Positions 39,862-53,071 of a DNA stretch of 64,000 bases are shown in pieces. Under the pieces are notes generated by a model. That model was not told the origin of the DNA. It saw nothing but the letters and a program-made list of their open reading frames with translations, and searched no databases. The position numbers and the translations under genes are program-made. Source of the stretch: Dipetalonema caudispina. Its lineage: Eukaryota; Nematoda; Chromadorea; Rhabditida; Onchocercidae. Within the stretch, counting starts at the first letter, position 1, and every line of letters begins with the position of its first letter. The DNA lies in assembly GCA_013365325.1 (NCBI GenBank), contig JABVXV010000001.1, forward strand, positions 1,240,001 through 1,304,000. The letters run 5' to 3'.

Positions 39862-42800
39862 TCGCTTGAAGTTTAAAATTTTGATTGTAATGAATGAGTT
39901 CAAAAGTATTTATTGGGCCTTACATAGGTGTTATTTGTTTTGAAAAATTTCAAATGTATATGCTTTAAAATGATAACGTTATAAGAGAATTTTTAATTTC
40001 GGTAAGTAAAGTGCCAATTGAATTTGAAAAATATGAAATTTTTATTTAATGAATCCCTGTAAATATTCTTGAATTCTGCAGCCACAGTCTATTTTTAATA
40101 GATAATCTGAGTGAAACTTCAATGATTTATGAGAATTCTCTTTCCGGACTAACTTCTTAATCATGATTTTGAATGTGTATAGCTCTACAGAATCAAGATT
40201 TCTTTATCGTTTTCATTTTATACTTAAGCTTAACTAATTTCCTTTAACATAACATGAGCCTAGATACAAGAGAAAAAAAAAAAACTTAAATCGTATAGCT
40301 GATTGTTCAACTGATTCAATGAGCCAGATTAAATTTGGATTCAAAATTTCTTGGCCATAGTAATATCCACTGAATGATTTATATAAAAAGGAATAGATCT
40401 TGATGATTTTGGGCTACAACATAGCAATATCGGAATGTTTTCTGCAATGTGTTGGTGTGTTAGAGAATGGCGGCAGGAAGAAAGGAACTGCAAAAGGTTT
40501 AGAAGAATGAAATATGAGCATTGCTTTTGATGTGCCGCATTCATCCGAGCTGGCAGGCATGATGCATACATATAGACAAAGGCCTTTCAGGCAAATGACG
40601 AATGATAGCCTTAAGGCCTAAAGAAATTATGATTATTGCTATGTATTACTCTTTCTTCCTTCCTTCCTTCCAAATGATTTACTGCAACTCTCCTCTCTAT
40701 CAGCAATCTTTATCAAACAACTTTTCAATGTTTATTTATAGAATCAAAGTTGTGCTATTTTGAATGTAACTAAATATCAGATCTTTGAATATTGTTATCA
40801 GCGTTGTGATCTATGCAAAGATCTCTTTTAATGTGAAAAATTAATCTACGGAGATCTTCTTGTTTCCTCACAAACATATCATTAATTGACGATAACAATG
40901 ATTTCCTTCCATCTATTTCAAGTATCAAAACAAGTTATTAAGTGTAGAGCTAACAACTTAGCACAGTATTATTTTACAATTTTCATTATCAAATGATCAC
41001 CTGTTAGTATGAATACTTAACACAAAAATAATACGGGCAAATTAAAATAGGATCAATTTTAATGATTTGATTGAAATGTTTAACAGAGAAATTGCTAAAT
41101 TTGCAGGAAATAATACTTTTTAATTTAATAATAAATTAAAGCCATTGCTACATTCATTCTTTAATAAATGTATGATTGCCGAAAATATTTAAATTTTATC
41201 AGTTGAGTGATTTAAGTTTCCTTTTTGTTGTATTTTTCAATTTCTAAATACTTTAGATTTCAGGTCAATATTCTATCTATCAGCATGTTATATGCTTTTT
41301 TCATTGCCTCCATTAAGTCGAGCAGTTTTTCCATATGAACGGATTGTTTGCGATAAATTACCAACCGGACAAACCTTCCTTATCGTTGGAACATTGGATA
41401 ATACATCATGTGTTATGTCATTCATACTTACCTACTATTTCTCCGTTGCTAGCAGTTTATGGTGGCTTATGCTTACTTTTACATGGTTGGTACTTTTATA
41501 GACAAACAATGCAAATAATACATAATGATGATATTATGGAAGTATGCAAAAGAACTGGAAGAAAGTGAAGAGAAATATTCAAAATAACACCATTCGAAAT
41601 TTTTATTAATGAAATAACTGAAAAAAATGATTCTCATTTTCTCCTAATTTTTGTTGTTCTTGTAAAATGACATTGCAAGATAATTGAATTTCTAAAATCT
41701 CTTAAACACTAATTTATTTTCGATAACTTCGTTTATGAAACATATTTAGAAATCAATCAACTGAATTGCCAGATCATCGGAATAAGGATATTTAATAGAA
41801 AACGATTGCAATTCAAAAACTAAAAGTTCTAGAAAAAAAAAAAAAATTGAGAGTTCAATTTGATTATTCTCTCTTTTTAACCAAAACTGAAGACCAGATA
41901 GAAATTACTCATTTTCTGTAATAATTGAATCAGCCTAAAATTTAATTAGAATGTATTCTTATTCTGGGAACTAGCCACTAAGCTTAAAAGCAATCTATTT
42001 TTCTTTTAATTAGCTTGCATACCCTAATTCTTTATTTAATAAAGAGTAAAGGAAAGACTGTTCCAGAAAATCTCATTTGTCCTAGGGGAATGAAATCGAA
42101 GGAAACTTCATCTAAATTCACATTTGAAATTTGAAATTGCTTCCATTTTAGCCTATTCAAATAATCTTTAGCATCTTTTTGTGGTGAGGAAAAGACCTTT
42201 TTTGAAATTATTTATTGGTACTGCAATTTTTCTCACTTTGAATAATTTGGCATGAAGAAAGACAATACCATGCAGCGAGGATATGAAAAATAAGGATAAT
42301 ATAATCTTTATCTTCTATCATAGAAATAGATTTTCTTAATCTTTCTATAACAATTTATTGAAAATGATAGCAAAATTGTGAAGGTTATGCAAAAAATAAA
42401 ATACAAACTTATGATTTTTAAAAGTTACAAAATCGCTTCTTTTTATGATACAAAATTTGCGAAAAAGCTTGGTCTGTTTTGCAGTTTAAAAATTGCCATA
42501 AAAATAGTCTGTGCATTTCAAAGAAACTGAACTTGATTTATCTCGTATGGAAAAAAAAGTAAATTATCAAAGGCACAAAAATAGATGATATTAATTAACT
42601 GGAAGATTATCCTCTAACAATTTTCTGATCCTTTTGTTGAAATGTTGAACAAAGATGAGAAACACGAATTAAATAATAATTTGAACTAGTTGATCAAGTA
42701 TTAAAATGTGACACAACCGTCATTTCATGGCTAGGTACGATGAATTGATCCCATAGACAGACTGAACAGGAATAGATATGTTTATCATTATTATTATTAT

Positions 42801-45143
42801 TGTTATTATGATCAATATCATAATCATGATCAATGTTGTTGTTATTGTCATTATTATCATTATCATTATTTGTTGTTACTTTAGCTGTACGAAATTTCAG
42901 GTATCTCTCAGCTGCTCGTAAATGGGTTCCAGAAGGTATCGATGCATGGAGTAGTTACCTTCACCTGGTTGCTTGGGCATTACCAGCTATTTTGACCATT
43001 GCAGTACTCACCACCCATAAGGTTGTCCTTCACATTCATCGTTTCAATTGCAAGTTAACACTATCTCAGATACATGTCAGTCTAATTCGATGATAAATTT
43101 ACAGCAGAATAGTCTGCTATCTGTCACGAAGCAATTAGTTAACCGAAAGCAATAACCTAAGCGATAACTATTAATGTCATCAAGTTTCCAACAAAAATAG
43201 TATTAAGGACAAAGATGTGAAAAATGGTGATGTTTGAAGCAATAAATTACATGGTGAATTTGAATTTATCATGAAGAGTAACCTTTGTTGAATCGATGTA
43301 TGAAACTCTTTTTGAGCTAATAAATCATATCAGTACTGTCATGAATTCTGATCCTAATCAACTTTTAAGTTCCTTTATTAAAATTCGTATCGAATAAATG
43401 AATTTACAAACAAAAGATTTACGCATCTAATATCGATATGTTTGTTTGATAACAAAATTTGAATGTTTTTTATAGGTTGATGCAAACGAATTAACAGGGC
43501 TATGTTCAGTTGGTAATACTGATCCATGGGCTTTATTTGGCTTCACTATTGTACCAAAATTGATTTTTGTTGTTGTTGGCAGTTGTTTGATTGTAGCTGG
43601 CTTCTCAAGTATGTGTCGAGAACGTGATTCTTTCAGGAGACGAGTAAGTTTATATTTTGAGATTAATTCAATATCTTCTTGTAACATTTATGAATTTATA
43701 CTTCTGCGTCATAAATTTTTGCTCCTTGTCACACCTGTCCAATTTGCTCTATCAAATTTCTTTTCCAATTTTTAATATAATTAAAAATTAATAGAAATCG
43801 TAATGATTTCTTCTTCAATGTCATTTCAAAAGTGTGAAAATTTTTTATGCTGTTTTGATCGATATCGTTCAAAAAGTATTTATTTGTCTGTGCACAAAAT
43901 ATTTTCTACAATTTGGGATTTGAATTGGTGGAATCCATAAAATCAATGTCTATGCTTTGCAATGGTTATTAAATTTTGTATAAGAATAAACATTCCCTGT
44001 TATTCTTTGCTTTACCATAAATGTGATGTTTAAAAATTTTTTAACAATTATTATTTGAACAGGGAACGGATACATCAAAATTGGAGAAATTAATGGTGAA
44101 AATGGGTATCTTCAGTGCGCTTTATATAATTCCAGCAATAACAATAATTATCTGCGATAGTTATCATATGTTCATTCTAATGCAATGGCATCCAGCAACT
44201 ATTGCATGCAAACTACATGGTGGAATTGAAAAGGGTCATTGTAAAAGGCCTCCATTACCACAGGTATGTAAAATTTTATTGAAATTATATTCTTCGAAAT
44301 GCACTTATTATTATTCTATCTATATATCAGCTTTGTTTTTTTTTTCTATCAAACTATGATACAATTCGAGCATTCTTATGGTTAATAATTAAAGAGAAAT
44401 TTTTTTTTATGAATGATTATTAAAAGAGAAGTTTTTATATACAAACTTTGATATAATTTACAATTCCTAAATATTAATTTTTTGGTCTATCTCAACCTTT
44501 TGTCGTATTTTAATTTATTTCCTATTATAGTTCGATATCTTAGGCGTTTTTTTTTTTGGATTAATGTATTAGAGAAAAATGAATGAACATTCCTTTGATA
44601 AGGAAACATTTAACTAGTGATAAATATCTAGAAGGAGAAATTTTTTTTGTACAACGAGACATTCTAGGAGGATTCACTTCAATGTAGAAATTTGAAATTC
44701 TGACCTAATTGTGAATTATTTAATTTTTTCTTTTGATTTCATGATCAAAAATTGATCATTAAATTATTTTTTTTTTTTAGGTTGAATTATATTTTTTGAA
44801 TATATTCATGTCACTGGTGATTGGCATTTCAACAGGAATGTGGACTGTTTCGTCGAAAACATTCCATTCCTGGCAACGAGCTATCTGTTGCGGTTTATGC
44901 TCCACAGCACCTGCGAAATACGGTTCTGGTGGCGGAGCGGCTAATTCTTTGACCAATTCTGCGACCCTTGCCGCAGTTGGAGCCGCTAATCGACCACTGA
45001 TCCCAGCAGCAAATCCACCACCCGCTCCACCACCGCATCACCATTATATGCCGATGACCGTATCCTCTTTACCACCAAGCCATATTACCGCAGCGCAAAA
45101 TGCTGTTTCTGCTGCTGCTTGGAAGCAATCGAAAATTATGTAA
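33853..45143 (+). CDS. Frizzled-family Wnt receptor
   Basis: Ten exons join in phase: 33853-33975, 34167-34271, 34589-34735, 37911-38047, 38929-39207, 41264-41485, 42901-43021, 43476-43643, 44063-44263 and 44781-45143, giving 621 residues. Order: a signal peptide with a poly-Leu core (about 15-40); a Frizzled cysteine-rich domain at 47-157 with all ten cysteines (CEPIEIPLC, NCNP, FICS, APMCPE, SCRSVCEE, RDC, LNC, LCM); a linker with further cysteines; then the seven-helix region from about 232. The first cytoplasmic motif KTFHSW at 527-532 matches KTxxxW, which binds Dishevelled's PDZ domain. Typical landmarks are ASSLWW, LEKLMVKMGIFS and GISTGMW. The C-tail is Ala/Pro/His-rich. The role is Wnt binding at the plasma membrane and beta-catenin or polarity signalling. 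The CRD start CEPIEIPLCKDI resembles vertebrate Fzd9/10, but I cannot assign it among nematode mom-5, lin-17, mig-1 and cfz-2. Introns 3 (3.2 kb), 5 (2.1 kb) and 6 (1.4 kb) are long and AT-rich. Confidence 0.95.
35689..35720. repeat. poly(T) tract in Frizzled intron 3
   Basis: Two T runs separated by CC in the 3.2-kb intron; a similar pyrimidine run follows near 35828. It is simple sequence only. Confidence 0.8.
39818..39855. repeat. poly(T) tract in Frizzled intron 5
   Basis: A long T run with a CTC interruption. It is a site of possible length error in the assembly. Confidence 0.8.
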
Positions 45144-45386
45144 TATTGTGGAGATTTTGAATTCTCAAAATTTTAAAAATCTGAAACAAAATTGCAATAC
45201 ATCATATTCCTGATTTTATATACGACGACTCTCTTTTGCTTTTAAAATTACCGATAGATTAAAAGCACCAAAAGTACGGGCTCTAGACGGATTAGGAGGC
45301 AACATTCATCATCATTTAGCTTTCTTAGATATGCAAAATTTTAAAAGTTAGTTTAACCAAGATTAAGTAAACTAACTAGCTCGAAA

Positions 45387-45486
45387 NNNNNNNNNNNNNN
45401 NNNNNNNNNNNNNNNNNNNNNNNNNNNNNNNNNNNNNNNNNNNNNNNNNNNNNNNNNNNNNNNNNNNNNNNNNNNNNNNNNNNNNN
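45387..45486. other. assembly gap (100 N)
   Basis: Exactly 100 undetermined bases, the conventional length for a gap of unknown size. It lies 243 bp after the Frizzled stop codon. Real distance and content between the Frizzled and minus-strand glycoprotein genes are therefore unknown. Confidence 1.
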
Positions 45487-47140
45487 AATTAATCAGATCA
45501 GAAGTTAATTTTATTTTATTAGCACTAAAGATTATTCTGTTGAATGTTCCTCAGCTAAAAAATGATATCAAATATGAAGAATTTGTATGTCTTATTTGAA
45601 ATTCACGAAAAAATGATATAATCGAATCATTAAAACAAATCACTATTCTACCTCGATTTGCTTACAAGCATATAATATCTTCATTTCCCTCTTTTTTCTC
45701 TCTTCTCCTTTCTTTCTATTATGCATATTTGTGTGAAGTAATCTTCTTTCTCTTTCTCTTTATTATTTTAAGTGCCATTGCAATGTGACAGTCCATGACA
45801 GTATATTGTTTTATTTTTGTGTATTTTCTTCTTCAACTTTGTTGTGTTTTTGTAGCGCGGGGCGATATTTTACTTCATTTTAATTTATCTTTAGACATAT
45901 TCATATAGTCCATTTGATCTTTTCTTATCATAAGGTTATCCAGGAAAGGCTGTGATTGCTAATAATTAGCTACGGAAAGATTTACCTACAAAAGAAAAAT
46001 TGAATGAATTAAGCTATTCCATTAAACTAATACCAATTTAACGTTTACCTTACCTGTAAACGTAAATGCACAGGAAAATTTTCCGGTGCATTGAATTTGT
46101 ACACTATAATGTATTAAAATATAAGATGGCATTTAGAACTCTTCAAAATGTTATATCAACAAATGAGGAAATGATTATCGATCCATTTAATTTAGGATAT
46201 TGATGAAAGAGATCAGAAAATGTTGAAATTATGTTGATGCATCACTTTGTTAAATTGTTTGTAGATTAGCATTCAATTTTAGAAATGGCTGAAGTAATTA
46301 ATTCAGGTTTGAAAAGTTCTAAAAGTCAAAAGAATAAAAGCAGCTTACTAACGGGTTTTATAAGTTTAAACTGTTTTACATGAAGGGTAGGGTTTTGTAG
46401 ATGTTGGAGGAATTCTATGCAAAATTATATACTTCAGCCCTAGAAATGATGTGGGAAATTCTGGGAAGTAATTAAATGGAAAATTATTAAATGTTTACAT
46501 CTACGAAACTTTACTTAATTTAGAATGTATAAAGTGTTATACTTCATGTTGTTATATGTTACTTACTCTTTTACTGCCAACATACTTTTTATTTCAATTT
46601 ACTTTCTTCCATTTCTTTTTGTAATTAATGGAATTTATTGCATTAGCATTGAAATATATCGTTTACTCGTACAGATTATTCTTCTTATTCTACTATTAGA
46701 TTCATCAAGTTGTCACATATTGACATTTGAAAGTTTCAAGTTAAGATAGGATATGTTGTAAAACTTTAATCTTAATGAAAAATTAAATCTTAAAAATTAT
46801 CTAAGAAAAGATTTTAAATTAAATCAAAATGAAAAATGGAAAAAATTTGAAGAAAAAGATGATAAACTATTTCAATCACAATCCATCATTATCTGTCTAT
46901 TGCAAGTTTTTCTACTACGTATCGTACTTTGATTTATTTGTTTCCCATTCGCCTGCTTTTAAATATTTTCTTTTTCCCACATATTGCTTTAAACCAACAT
47001 GTTTTATTTGAAATTACACTTTTTTTTTCTGCAAAACAGAATATATTAAACGTGACAAATAAGAATTTTTATTGTACCTAATATGTATACAATACTAAAA
47101 ATTTCATTGAACAGAGCATTTTTATAGGTGAAGTTTACAT

Positions 47141-47464
47141 TTATTTATTCACCACATAAAACATCAAAAGGAGCCGATAATTGGTTTTGTAAGCGGAAAT
47201 TGAGGCTTTTTCGTTATATGAGTTCGACATACAGTAACATGAATCATCCACAAACGGAGACAAAATATCGGAACGAACGGTTAGCCATATTCCTCCGGAA
47301 ACTTTGAGCAATGACAATGCAGAATGTTGGCTGGTCAAAATAGTTAAATATCGATTGATGGAAGCGGCGATCTGCTGATGGAATGCTTTCATAAGCTTCT
47401 TTATCTGATCGATAACTGCAGTAAGTTGACTGGGAGCTCGCAGCAATTTCGGTAAAGAAGGTAT
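47141..47464 (-). CDS. orphan 3' exon, about 105 codons, unrecognised
   Basis: An open minus-strand frame of about 105 codons ends in TAA at 47141-47143, overlapping a potential AATAAA signal. The translation looks protein-like: a helical segment with VIDQIKKLMKAFHQQI, then SALSLLKVSGGIW, then DDSCYC and NEKASISAYK. Local GC content is higher than in the flanks. The first ATG is about 30 residues into the frame, so an upstream exon is expected. Several acceptors are possible (GATCAG at phase 0, CTGCAG at phase 1, CTCCCAG at phase 2). It lies only about 0.2 kb downstream of the glycoprotein gene on the same strand and could be an alternative last exon of it, part of another gene, or a relic. 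A second frame over the same bases is also open for about 70 codons. I do not recognise it. Confidence 0.35.
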   Translation of the reverse strand: MPSLPKLLRAPSQLTAVIDQIKKLMKAFHQQIAASINRYLTILTSQHSALSLLKVSGGIWLTVRSDILSPFVDDSCYCMSNSYNEKASISAYKTNYRLLLMFYVVNK

Positions 47465-47665
47465 TACTTCAGATCAGTTGAATTCGATGATACGGATGCT
47501 AAGGTATGGGTGGTGTTTGATAGAGAAAGAGAATCTTTTGTTCTTGCTCAATAAATGGAATTTGATTTGATAGCAAATTCTCTTTTAATAATTAAGTTGT
47601 TGAAGTCATTACCACAAGTTATGAAAGTTCCAACTTCTATGCTAAGTGAATAAAACAAAATTTCT

Positions 47666-50079
47666 TCATTTTATAATAAATGATGTCACAGTAAAGTTCA
47701 CAACGATCACCAATATCATAAAGATATTTGCATTCACTGTTGACAAATGCGCATCATTGCTTTCGAAGCATTTTTGGTCGATTTGAAACGGAACACAATT
47801 CTCAAAATGATGTTCATATGATTCCCAGCTCATCTAAAAAAGCCAAGAATGTATTACAGTCGTATTGTTCAATGAGAAAATCATTTGAATAACATCAAAA
47901 CTGAAAGATTCCATTCTTTCTAATCATCTCGATCATCATCTTTTGTTGTGATCATAATGAGCATGAGATAAAGTCAATTTAGATTTCGGCAATAAGCTAC
48001 CAAGGTATTAATGGTAATTAATTTGGGTCATACATGAGATATGAAGATTATCAAATTTTCAAAATTCTAAAAAGAGGAAATCTCTCTTAATTTTCAATGT
48101 TGTAAATAGTGAATGATAGAAATCATACTTATGATAAGAGAGAAAGTGAATAATTTGTTTAAATTACTAACATTTTTTCATTAACACAGTAAATACTCGC
48201 CCAATTCATCATATATACACACAAAGATCTAATTACTTAATAACTTAATTCAAACCTGATAGCAAACTTCATGAATAGCACGCGATGGGATCAAAACAAA
48301 TGTATCGCTTATCCAGTCTTCCACTGTACGGTTTGCTATCAAGCTTACATAATGTACATGACTATCGAGTCGGATACGATAGTGAATGATGAATGAAATT
48401 GGCTGTGACCAGTTTGAATTTATATTTAATGAAAATTCTGCATTGTCGCAATTTATTGACCTGAATGAAGTATGACAAATTCATTTGAACTAAATGAGAA
48501 TTTCTTTCCCACCCATACTTTTATCTTTCATTTTATGCAATACTTGTGAAATTCGATTCTTATCTTGCAGTTTTGATTTTGTTTACAGTCCTCAGAGCTT
48601 CTGAATTATTTACGACACATTTTTATTTTTAACAGTGAACTATTATTTGGAAGAATAATTTGAAATAGTATCCTACCGAAAAATTCATTGAAATTCAACA
48701 AATTATACCGTTGATTCTGTGATGAGAAGACTGTACGTTAAGCATATGCCTCTTTCATACTCTTTTTCTAATTTCTTCATCAATTAGTGAATATTTCCAA
48801 AAATATGCACTTACCTAACTTTTAGTGAAATAAGTTTTGGAAGCCAATCAAGTTCCGTGTAATTGGTTTTGATTAGAAAACTGGGTCTAATTAAAAAAAT
48901 GCTGGAATAATTGGACCAGAAAGTTCTGTAAACTTTTTTATGATAAACTTCATAACGTATCATACTCTTGAAAAGTACTTCATACCATTTGTCATGGATA
49001 AAATCACATGCTAGATAACCCTGAAAGTGATAATAATAACATAATTTATGGTATGATTTCAAATTCAGTTAGGCGAAATAAATCCAAAAATTTCTTGAAC
49101 TTTATTCTGGCCTTTAGGGAGAGGACAAGAAATTACTTTGCCATTTCAAAGTAGTTTTGTAATTTCGATAAAGAATTATATTAAAGATTTACCTCATAAT
49201 TTCTCGGTAAACTCTTCAACGGACAGTTTGCATTAGTGGCATTCCAAATTGATGTCTTTTGGATAGCTAATTGTGATATGTATTGTGAAAGAGCATTTTG
49301 ACATCCAATGTAATATCCTAAGTCGGGTGATATTCGGTAGTTTTTTTGATAACCCTTTAGAAAAGGTAGAGATAAAAGTTATCTAAATAAGCGAAGACAT
49401 TTATTATAACTTATCAAATTTATAGATTTTAAAAGTTGATAAAAAGCAAATTTTATTCTGTATAAACTAAATTATGCTAAAGTAGAATGATAGTATTAAA
49501 AATGAACCTTATATTCCAATTCACAAGTATTTGGATTACCCATTTCATGCCAAATAATTTGTACAGTAGGCTCTAAGCTTGTAACATGCTTCAAATCATT
49601 ATCGTAATCTTCTTGTTTCTTATTGGTATGAAATGATCCGCAAGATCGTACTGTTTCTGGGAATAACTGAAAACAGATGATGAGAATGAAGTAATTTCAA
49701 AGATATTTTCTTCAATTATTAAAATGAATTAAGATCGACTGGAAAGATTTGCAGTTTAGTGTCAATCATTCAAGACTATCATCTATTCCTGATATCTGCA
49801 TAAATGCATTGAATAAATCAAATCTGTATAACTATTTATTTGTGAGGAAGAAGTACGACAAAAGCGTTACAACTTTAAGGAAATAGGAGCATAAGTGTTG
49901 TAAAAAAGTGGACGTACAACCATGACGTTATCATTGCGCGTTTGTTTTTCATATGAACAAGCTACCATTGACAAGCTGATAAGCTTTTCCGGAGAGATGT
50001 GATAAAATGATATGACATATTGCATCAATAAGTACCACCAAAATATCAATGCTATGGTATGGTTCTTGACCATTATCAT
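47666..50079 (-). CDS. unrecognised secreted or surface glycoprotein (10 Cys, C-terminal hydrophobic tail)
   Basis: Six minus-strand exons join in phase: 50079-49921, 49666-49508, 49354-49193, 49020-48815, 48460-48256 and 47833-47666, giving 352 residues. The N-terminus has a hydrophobic stretch at about 8-26 (IALIFWWYLLMQYVIS), a likely signal peptide. The mature part holds exactly ten cysteines spread over all six exons, consistent with five disulfides, and five N-glycosylation sequons (NAT, NYS, NYT, NWS, NRT). The last 20 residues are hydrophobic (IFMILVIVVNFTVTSFII) and end in a single Lys. This fits a GPI-attachment signal or a membrane anchor with no cytoplasmic tail. Every donor is GT and every acceptor AG, and the phases agree throughout, so the gene is well supported. 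I recognise no known domain; it may be nematode-specific. It is separated from the Frizzled gene by a sequence gap, so conserved linkage cannot be judged. Confidence 0.7.
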
Positions 50080-52517
50080 AAAGATAATATCATTTAATCA
50101 GAAAATTCCACGATTCAGCATAACGACATAACATTATCTCTTGAATTCTCCTGAAGCTTCATGAAATTATGGATAGAATTTTGTAACTTAAAAATCTTTC
50201 ATTGATCTTAAACAATTTGATAATTCTCAACTGATCCCAAGATATACACAACAATCAGAAGTGGAAATCATTTTTTCCATTTATCTTGCAAAGAGATTAT
50301 AACAGAGTATAATTGCTATCATTTTTGTGAGAGTTAAACCAACTTGATCAGAAAATATGAAATCACAGAATTGAAAAGATTAACTAAGAGATCGATGAAT
50401 GAAATATTAATGACAATTGATACCATTTATGATATATTCACATCCGATAAATAAGTGTCGAAAAATTAGACAATATATAATTCCTAAAAAAAAAAAAAAA
50501 AGCCTGGATAAAAAAAGTAACGAAAGCGCAGAATGGATCTAGCAATTTGCTTCTTCCCATGAGTAAACTAAACTTTCCTGCGTGGAACATTTCGCAAACA
50601 TATAGCTAGGAAAAGCTGATTCTCTTCCAAGCCAAGATCCTTTCATTTCCCTTTTTATACTACCCAATGCTATATCCTCCGGAAAAGTATTATGAGAATG
50701 AAAACAAAACTCAACCAGATTTTATCTTTTTTTTTCCCTCCTTTTTAGAAAAACATTCAATCTATGCGTCAAATTGTGCCAAGCAAAATTTAATGGAACA
50801 AAATTGGAGAGTATCGTTGGAACATTTTTCGACACAATTAATTTATCGGTCATATCAATGATAGTAAACCACAAACCTGTCGTTCAATTCTGTTGTATTA
50901 TCAATCATTGACTCTTTGACAAATGATTGATGACAATTTCAAACATAGCCATGAGAATTACTACAATTTACCAACAAAGGATATTATTTCTTTTTCTTTT
51001 CTTTTTTTTTTTTTTTTTTTTTAACTAACCATTGATAAGCCAAATTAGTATATTATGTTAGATTTGATCAATTTCAAGTAAATTTCTCCATCATAAATAC
51101 AAGAAAAATTTGAAATGATGCAATTTTACTTATTGCCTTTGATAATAGCGATTTTATTTGATTAAAAGTAATTGAAGACTGCAAAAAAGATTTCCAATTT
51201 TGGAAAAAAAAAAAAAAAAAAGTAAATGTTATAGTGTGAGTCCTAAAAAAAGACAATAAATTGCACACTTAACGTTTTCCTCATCTTTTCTTGCATAACA
51301 TAATAGTATTTGTTGTGAATTAATGCAATTCAAGCCAAAGATGAATAAAATGATCCTATGAAAAGAAATGTTATTTTGGTATATTTTTAAATTTAAAATG
51401 TTTAAGAAAGAAAAATGAAAAGGTGCAATAACTCATAGTTTCAACCTGTAAAAATAATAAGCAAATATAAGAACGAATGAAAAAAAAAAAAAAAAAAAAA
51501 CTAAACACAATTTAATTTTTTCATACGTTCAAATAAATATCTAATTAACAAAATAATAAAATTCTCGGTTTGTTTATCTTTTTATTGTTAAATGTTTTTA
51601 TGAATGAAATATTTACTATCGATTTTTTAGTGGAAGACATTTAGTTATCATACAAGAAACAAAAATCGAGAATAAAGCGTAAAGAGCATGATAAGAACCC
51701 GTTTTGATTAATAAAGAATTTTTGAGTATATATTCTCTCTTCTCTTAGCTTAAATGTCCCACCCATTTTAGGCTTCAATTGAAACATTTTAAACAAATAT
51801 TGAGCTTTACTAGTATATATTCAATATAGGAATTGTTAGTTAATATGATGATGTATTTTTGATTCGTTGAGAATTTTCAATAGGTTTTTGTACCATCTAT
51901 TATCGAAGCTATTAATTACCGTTCAATGAAGAATGCTATACTTTGTTGGTTATAACTTTTACTGATCCTATTCAGTAGGTTTTTATGAGATCTTTTCAAT
52001 CATTCTCGAAGAGAGGAAAACCATTACTTAAGTGAAATCATATACAACTTCATTCATATCGATCATGTAATTCATTCTGATAATGTAAAAGTTGCAAATT
52101 GTTCTCACGAACTTTTATTAGGAGAGATCAATTGATGAAATCAATCATGAAATAATGATCTACGTTGCATACATCAGCGTGAGACACGGGTTTTCATACT
52201 GACCGAGGTTATAATACACTGTGAAAATAACTCATTGAGAGTACGGGGTAACTTAATAGGATGATGTTATGATAGGTATTGCTAAGTTTAATAAAGTATC
52301 ATCGAATAGAGATTGAGAGAAAGTATTAGTATGAATATGCAGTGAAAATAAATGAAGAAATTAATGAGCAGAATTGAATTGTACTAAAATCACTTCCTAA
52401 GAGATATCATTTTGAGATTATTATTATTGTTGTTGTTCTTGGCTGCAGTAACTATATATAGGGATGGATAAATATGGTAAGTATTTATGCAAAGAAGTAC
52501 TGTTTCAGGTATTACTT
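50080..52517. other. intergenic region between divergent genes
   Basis: About 2.4 kb of AT-rich DNA lies between the minus-strand glycoprotein gene and the plus-strand WDR12 gene, so it should contain both promoters. It has several poly(A) and poly(T) runs (near 50489, 51001, 51204 and 51481). No coding exon or RNA gene is supported. A GAAGCTTCAG acceptor near 50150 (minus strand) may be the 5' UTR or trans-splice site of the glycoprotein gene. Confidence 0.6.
52503..52508 (+). promoter_or_regulatory. candidate trans-splice acceptor of WDR12 gene
   Basis: GTTTCAG ends nine nt before the WDR12 ATG at 52518. A near-consensus acceptor so close to the start with no upstream exon in sight is typical of nematode spliced-leader addition. 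Confidence 0.5.
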
Positions 52518-53035
52518 ATGGAGAATATATTAGCGGATAGTAAGCCTCATTATCAGATTTCATTTTACTCCAACAATGAAAGGTAAGTCATTTTTATGTT
52601 CTCATCCAAAATAGTAATGTATATACCTTACATATCTACGTACGCCTATTGTTGCTCTTATATGTATCATTTGCAATTCTCCAGAAAATGAGAAATGCCT
52701 TCCTATCTATTATGCTTTCTAGTTTATTTCTTTTTCCAAAGTACACTTTTTACAGTTATCGTCACATCCCAAGCAATACTGTATCCGTACCTTCTGATAT
52801 TACAGTGGACAAATTAAATATGCTTGCAAATAAGACTTTGAACGATATATCTGGTTAGTATTTGATCATTTATATTGAACCCTCCTTTCTCATCTTAAAC
52901 TTGAAAATTGCATTAAATTGTCTTAGAATTTATTTTCACAAAACTCATCGAAATGTCAGTAGCACCAAATGATGATATGTACAATTTTCATGCCATATCT
53001 CACTAAATCGTTATATGCATCCGAAAGCACTAGAA

Positions 53036-53071
<36 letters not shown>

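Larger units (their letters stand above)
45144..47665. other. intergenic region with assembly gap
   Basis: This stretch holds the 3' UTR of the Frizzled gene, a 100-base gap and then AT-rich sequence. The only coding-looking piece is a minus-strand open frame at 47141-47464, listed separately. Other open frames (46525-46749, 46829-47011 on plus) are AT-biased and hydrophobic by composition, with no splice support. Confidence 0.6.
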
